Below the pieces are notes generated by a model. The model worked only from the letters and a program-made list of their open reading frames with translations, had not been told where the DNA came from and searched no databases. From an uncultured Bacteroidales bacterium (GTDB taxonomy: Bacteria; Bacteroidota; Bacteroidia; Bacteroidales; Muribaculaceae), in contig CADAAI010000021.1 in the NCBI GenBank assembly GCA_902785925.1, positions 1 through 56,383 of the forward strand: a stretch of 56,383 nucleotides of DNA. Direction: 5' to 3'. A program made the translations under genes and the position numbers. Shown here one piece after another: positions 54,872-56,383 of this stretch. Numbering within the stretch: position 1 is the stretch's first letter; the number at the start of each line of letters is the position of its first letter.

Positions 54872-55750
54872 TTATACAAAGAACTTGATGCCGCGGGGAT
54901 GACATGTTACAGTCATATCGGTAATCATCGACATAGGCTCGCCATCAATGTGGTAGACACGCGGCAACGAAGCGTGTATTTTGACTTGACGAGCGCGGAA
55001 GGTGTCGACGTGACGGTTCTTGTCAACTGTCTTGGTGAAAAGGCTTCCGCCAACGATAGCGCTCTCAAGCGGACTGAAAGGCTTGATAATTGTCACGTCG
55101 AGCAGGCCATCCTGCAGACTGGCATGTGGAGCAATAAAAGCGTTATTGCCATACTGCGAGGCATTGGCGCAAGTGATGACAAAGACATCCTCGTCGATAA
55201 GGCGTCCGTCAATCTCGATACTGCAGTGGATTGGCTTATAGCGCACATAAACCTGAAAAGCCGTCTTTACATAGTTGAGGGCGCCGCGTTTTGTGCGCTG
55301 GGCATATCGGTCGGCGATATCGGCATCAAAGCCCATACCGGCTGTGCAAACGAAAGTGTCGTCGTTGAGGGTGCAGTAGTCACACACCTCTATCTGGTCA
55401 CGGTTGATAACCTCAATGGCACGACGCATGTTCATGGGTATCTCTAGGTGACGCGCAAGTCCGTTACCCGAACCACAAGGAATGATGGCAAGCGCCACAT
55501 CGCTGTCCTTAAGAGCCGACGCTGCACCATTGACAGTGCCGTCACCGCCCACTGCTATCACGCCATAATAGCCCTGCTCCACCGCCTGGGCCGCAAGATC
55601 GCTCACGCGCAGCTCGCGTGTAACGAATGCGACCTCCACGTCAAACCGGGTGTGGTCGATAACCTCATCTAGGAGTTGTGGAAATCGCTCCTTCTTGCTA
55701 TTACCCGAGAAAGGATTGACGATTGCCATTAGTTTCTTGCGCTGTTCCAT
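54872..55750 (-). CDS. Diacylglycerol/lipid kinase (DagK/YegS family)
   Basis: The 292-residue kinase has the family motifs AIVNPFSGNSKK, VGGDGTVNGAASAL and IPCGSGNGLARHLEIP in the N-terminal catalytic half. The C-terminal beta half has GMGFDADIADRYAQR and GEPMSMITDMTVT. It should phosphorylate a lipid such as diacylglycerol or an undecaprenol-type lipid. It leads a two-gene operon with rlmH. A full promoter ends four bases before the ATG (55750), implying a leaderless mRNA or use of Met8 (55729). Confidence 0.88.
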   Translation of the reverse strand: MEQRKKLMAIVNPFSGNSKKERFPQLLDEVIDHTRFDVEVAFVTRELRVSDLAAQAVEQGYYGVIAVGGDGTVNGAASALKDSDVALAIIPCGSGNGLARHLEIPMNMRRAIEVINRDQIEVCDYCTLNDDTFVCTAGMGFDADIADRYAQRTKRGALNYVKTAFQVYVRYKPIHCSIEIDGRLIDEDVFVITCANASQYGNNAFIAPHASLQDGLLDVTIIKPFSPLESAIVGGSLFTKTVDKNRHVDTFRARQVKIHASLPRVYHIDGEPMSMITDMTVTCHPRGIKFFV

Positions 55751-55754
55751 AATG

Positions 55755-55786
55755 CAAAGTTACTACTTTCTCACCAAACTGGCAAA
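55755..55786 (-). promoter_or_regulatory. Promoter of the lipid kinase-rlmH operon
   Basis: TTTG (55783-55786), 20 bp, TAACTTTG (55755-55762) on the minus strand. The -7 box ends four bases before the annotated ATG. Confidence 0.7.
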
Positions 55787-55811
55787 TAAAGAGTGTTAAC
55801 AGACACTAGAT

Positions 55812-55847
55812 AAAAAACCACGGCGGCTCTACTCAGAGCTACCGTGG
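55812..55847 (-). terminator. Intrinsic terminator of rpmE2
   Basis: On the minus strand CCACGG pairs with CCGTGG, enclosing an inner AGCTCT/AGAGCC stem, and a T run follows. It lies 27 bp after the L31 stop. Confidence 0.85.
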
Positions 55848-55873
55848 CTAATTTCTCTAAAGCGAAGAAGAGA

Positions 55874-56128
55874 TTATTTCTTCTTGCGATTGCCGTAACG
55901 GCTCAAGAACTTATCAACACGTCCAGCGGTGTCAACCAGTTTCTGCTTACCAGTGAAGAATGGGTGAGATGAACTTGTGATCTCAAGCTTCACCAGGGGA
56001 TAGGTCTTACCGTCGATCTCAATAGTCTCCTTTGTGTTGACAGTTGAGCGAGTGATGAAAACCTCTTCATTCGACATGTCCTTGAAAGCAACTTCGCGAT
56101 AGTTGTCAGGATGAATACCTTGTTTCAT
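55874..56128 (-). CDS. rpmE2: Ribosomal protein bL31, type B (zinc-independent)
   Basis: The 84-residue protein has [20 protein letters not shown], the [20 protein letters not shown] core and a basic tail RYGNRKKK. It contains no cysteine, so it is the C-minus type B form that does not bind zinc. Its leader of ~75 nt has two hairpins and a palindrome. It has its own promoter and terminator. Confidence 0.97.
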   Translation of the reverse strand: MKQGIHPDNYREVAFKDMSNEEVFITRSTVNTKETIEIDGKTYPLVKLEITSSSHPFFTGKQKLVDTAGRVDKFLSRYGNRKKK

Positions 56129-56206
56129 TTTAAATATATATTTAAATTGTTATACAATAACAGTGTTGGTAAGACACTGGAGGCAAAGCCTCTAAAATTG
56201 TAATGG
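56129..56206 (-). promoter_or_regulatory. Structured 5' leader of rpmE2
   Basis: On the minus strand, from the predicted start near 56206, a GAGGC/GCCTC hairpin (56080-coded as 56180-56192), a CAGTGT/ACACTG hairpin (56161-56179) and a perfect 18-bp palindrome TTTAAATATATATTTAAA (56129-56146) directly precede the ATG. Autoregulation by L31 is possible; nothing here proves it. Confidence 0.45.
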
Positions 56207-56210
56207 CGCG

Positions 56211-56242
56211 CAAAGGTACAACAATTATTTGGACTGACCAAA
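56211..56242 (-). promoter_or_regulatory. Promoter of rpmE2
   Basis: TTTG (56239-56242), 20 bp, TACCTTTG (56211-56218) on the minus strand, a full Bacteroidota promoter. Confidence 0.75.
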
Positions 56243-56383
56243 TTTTTGTGTTTTAAAACCTGATAATTCATTACTTTAGGGTCAATGTAGAGTCAACTGG
56301 CAAGTGCAAAATTAGGCAAAATGTTTGAAGAACTCTTTCTTGGGTGTTGAGAAATTTAGTTTTTCCCTTGGTCTTCTATTGAG

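Overview
The window looks like chromosomal DNA of a gut-type member of the order Bacteroidales (Bacteroidota), perhaps Muribaculaceae or Prevotellaceae; the family cannot be settled by eye. Reasons: many intergenic regions carry the Bacteroidota -7 box TAnnTTTG, several with a TTG/TTTG -33 box 19-20 bp upstream; families typical of the group are present (BT_3928-type DoxX protein, KorAB, PPDK, Bacteroidota-type LptD, DUF4252, DUF1599, BT4734/DUF3987 proteins, a dockerin-tailed C10 protease, an MG2/TonB-plug protein); and the tRNAs lack an encoded CCA.

Layout. (1) 1-4.5 kb is accessory: a minus-strand module of HTH protein, DUF3987 protein and BT4734/PriCT-2 primase-like protein, then an AT-rich IS1595-like transposase on the plus strand. 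It abuts a minus-strand tRNA operon (Gly-Gly-Leu). (2) 5-9 kb is a minus-strand block: DUF1599, DoxX-like protein, tpiA, SPOR protein, folE. (3) 9.4-16.4 kb: korAB (+), dprA and a thioesterase (-), mutS2 (+). (4) 16.4-17 kb is a gene-free gap with a candidate small RNA and an unusual 9-bp tandem array. (5) 17-31 kb, mostly minus: lptD, HD protein, ilvE, a tiny sorting-tail protein, MBL hydrolase, rsmG, RsiV-like lipoprotein, DUF4252 (+), two secreted proteins and an M3 peptidase. (6) 31-45 kb: an endonuclease/phosphatase-fold protein and two rhomboids (-), HU and ppdK (+), rsgA (-), a nucleoside phosphorylase (+), a 53-residue ORF (-), a phosphoethanolamine transferase (-), split chromate transporters with folC (+), a lipoprotein (-) and RNase P RNA (-). 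(7) 45.5-56 kb, all minus: nadC, a gene-free 0.8 kb gap with a second 9-bp array, a C10 protease, a SUMF1-like lipoprotein, an MG2/TonB-plug protein, a lipid kinase with rlmH, and L31.

Most genes are housekeeping: central carbon metabolism by PPDK, TpiA and KorAB; folate/pterin and NAD synthesis by FolE, FolC and NadC; ribosome assembly by RsgA, RsmG, RlmH and L31; envelope assembly by LptD and the phosphoethanolamine transferase.

The most unusual signals are non-coding. There is a candidate ~130-nt RNA at 16.7-16.84 kb with its own promoter and terminator. Two intergenic loci 30 kb apart (16.45-16.63 and 46.84-47.07 kb) share, in the same order and orientation, a promoter, a 14-bp motif and a degenerate 9-bp tandem array. 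The protease/SUMF1-like/MG2-plug cluster at 47-54 kb is the most interesting protein-coding locus. No complete new defence or metabolic system is evident, and there is no CRISPR array.
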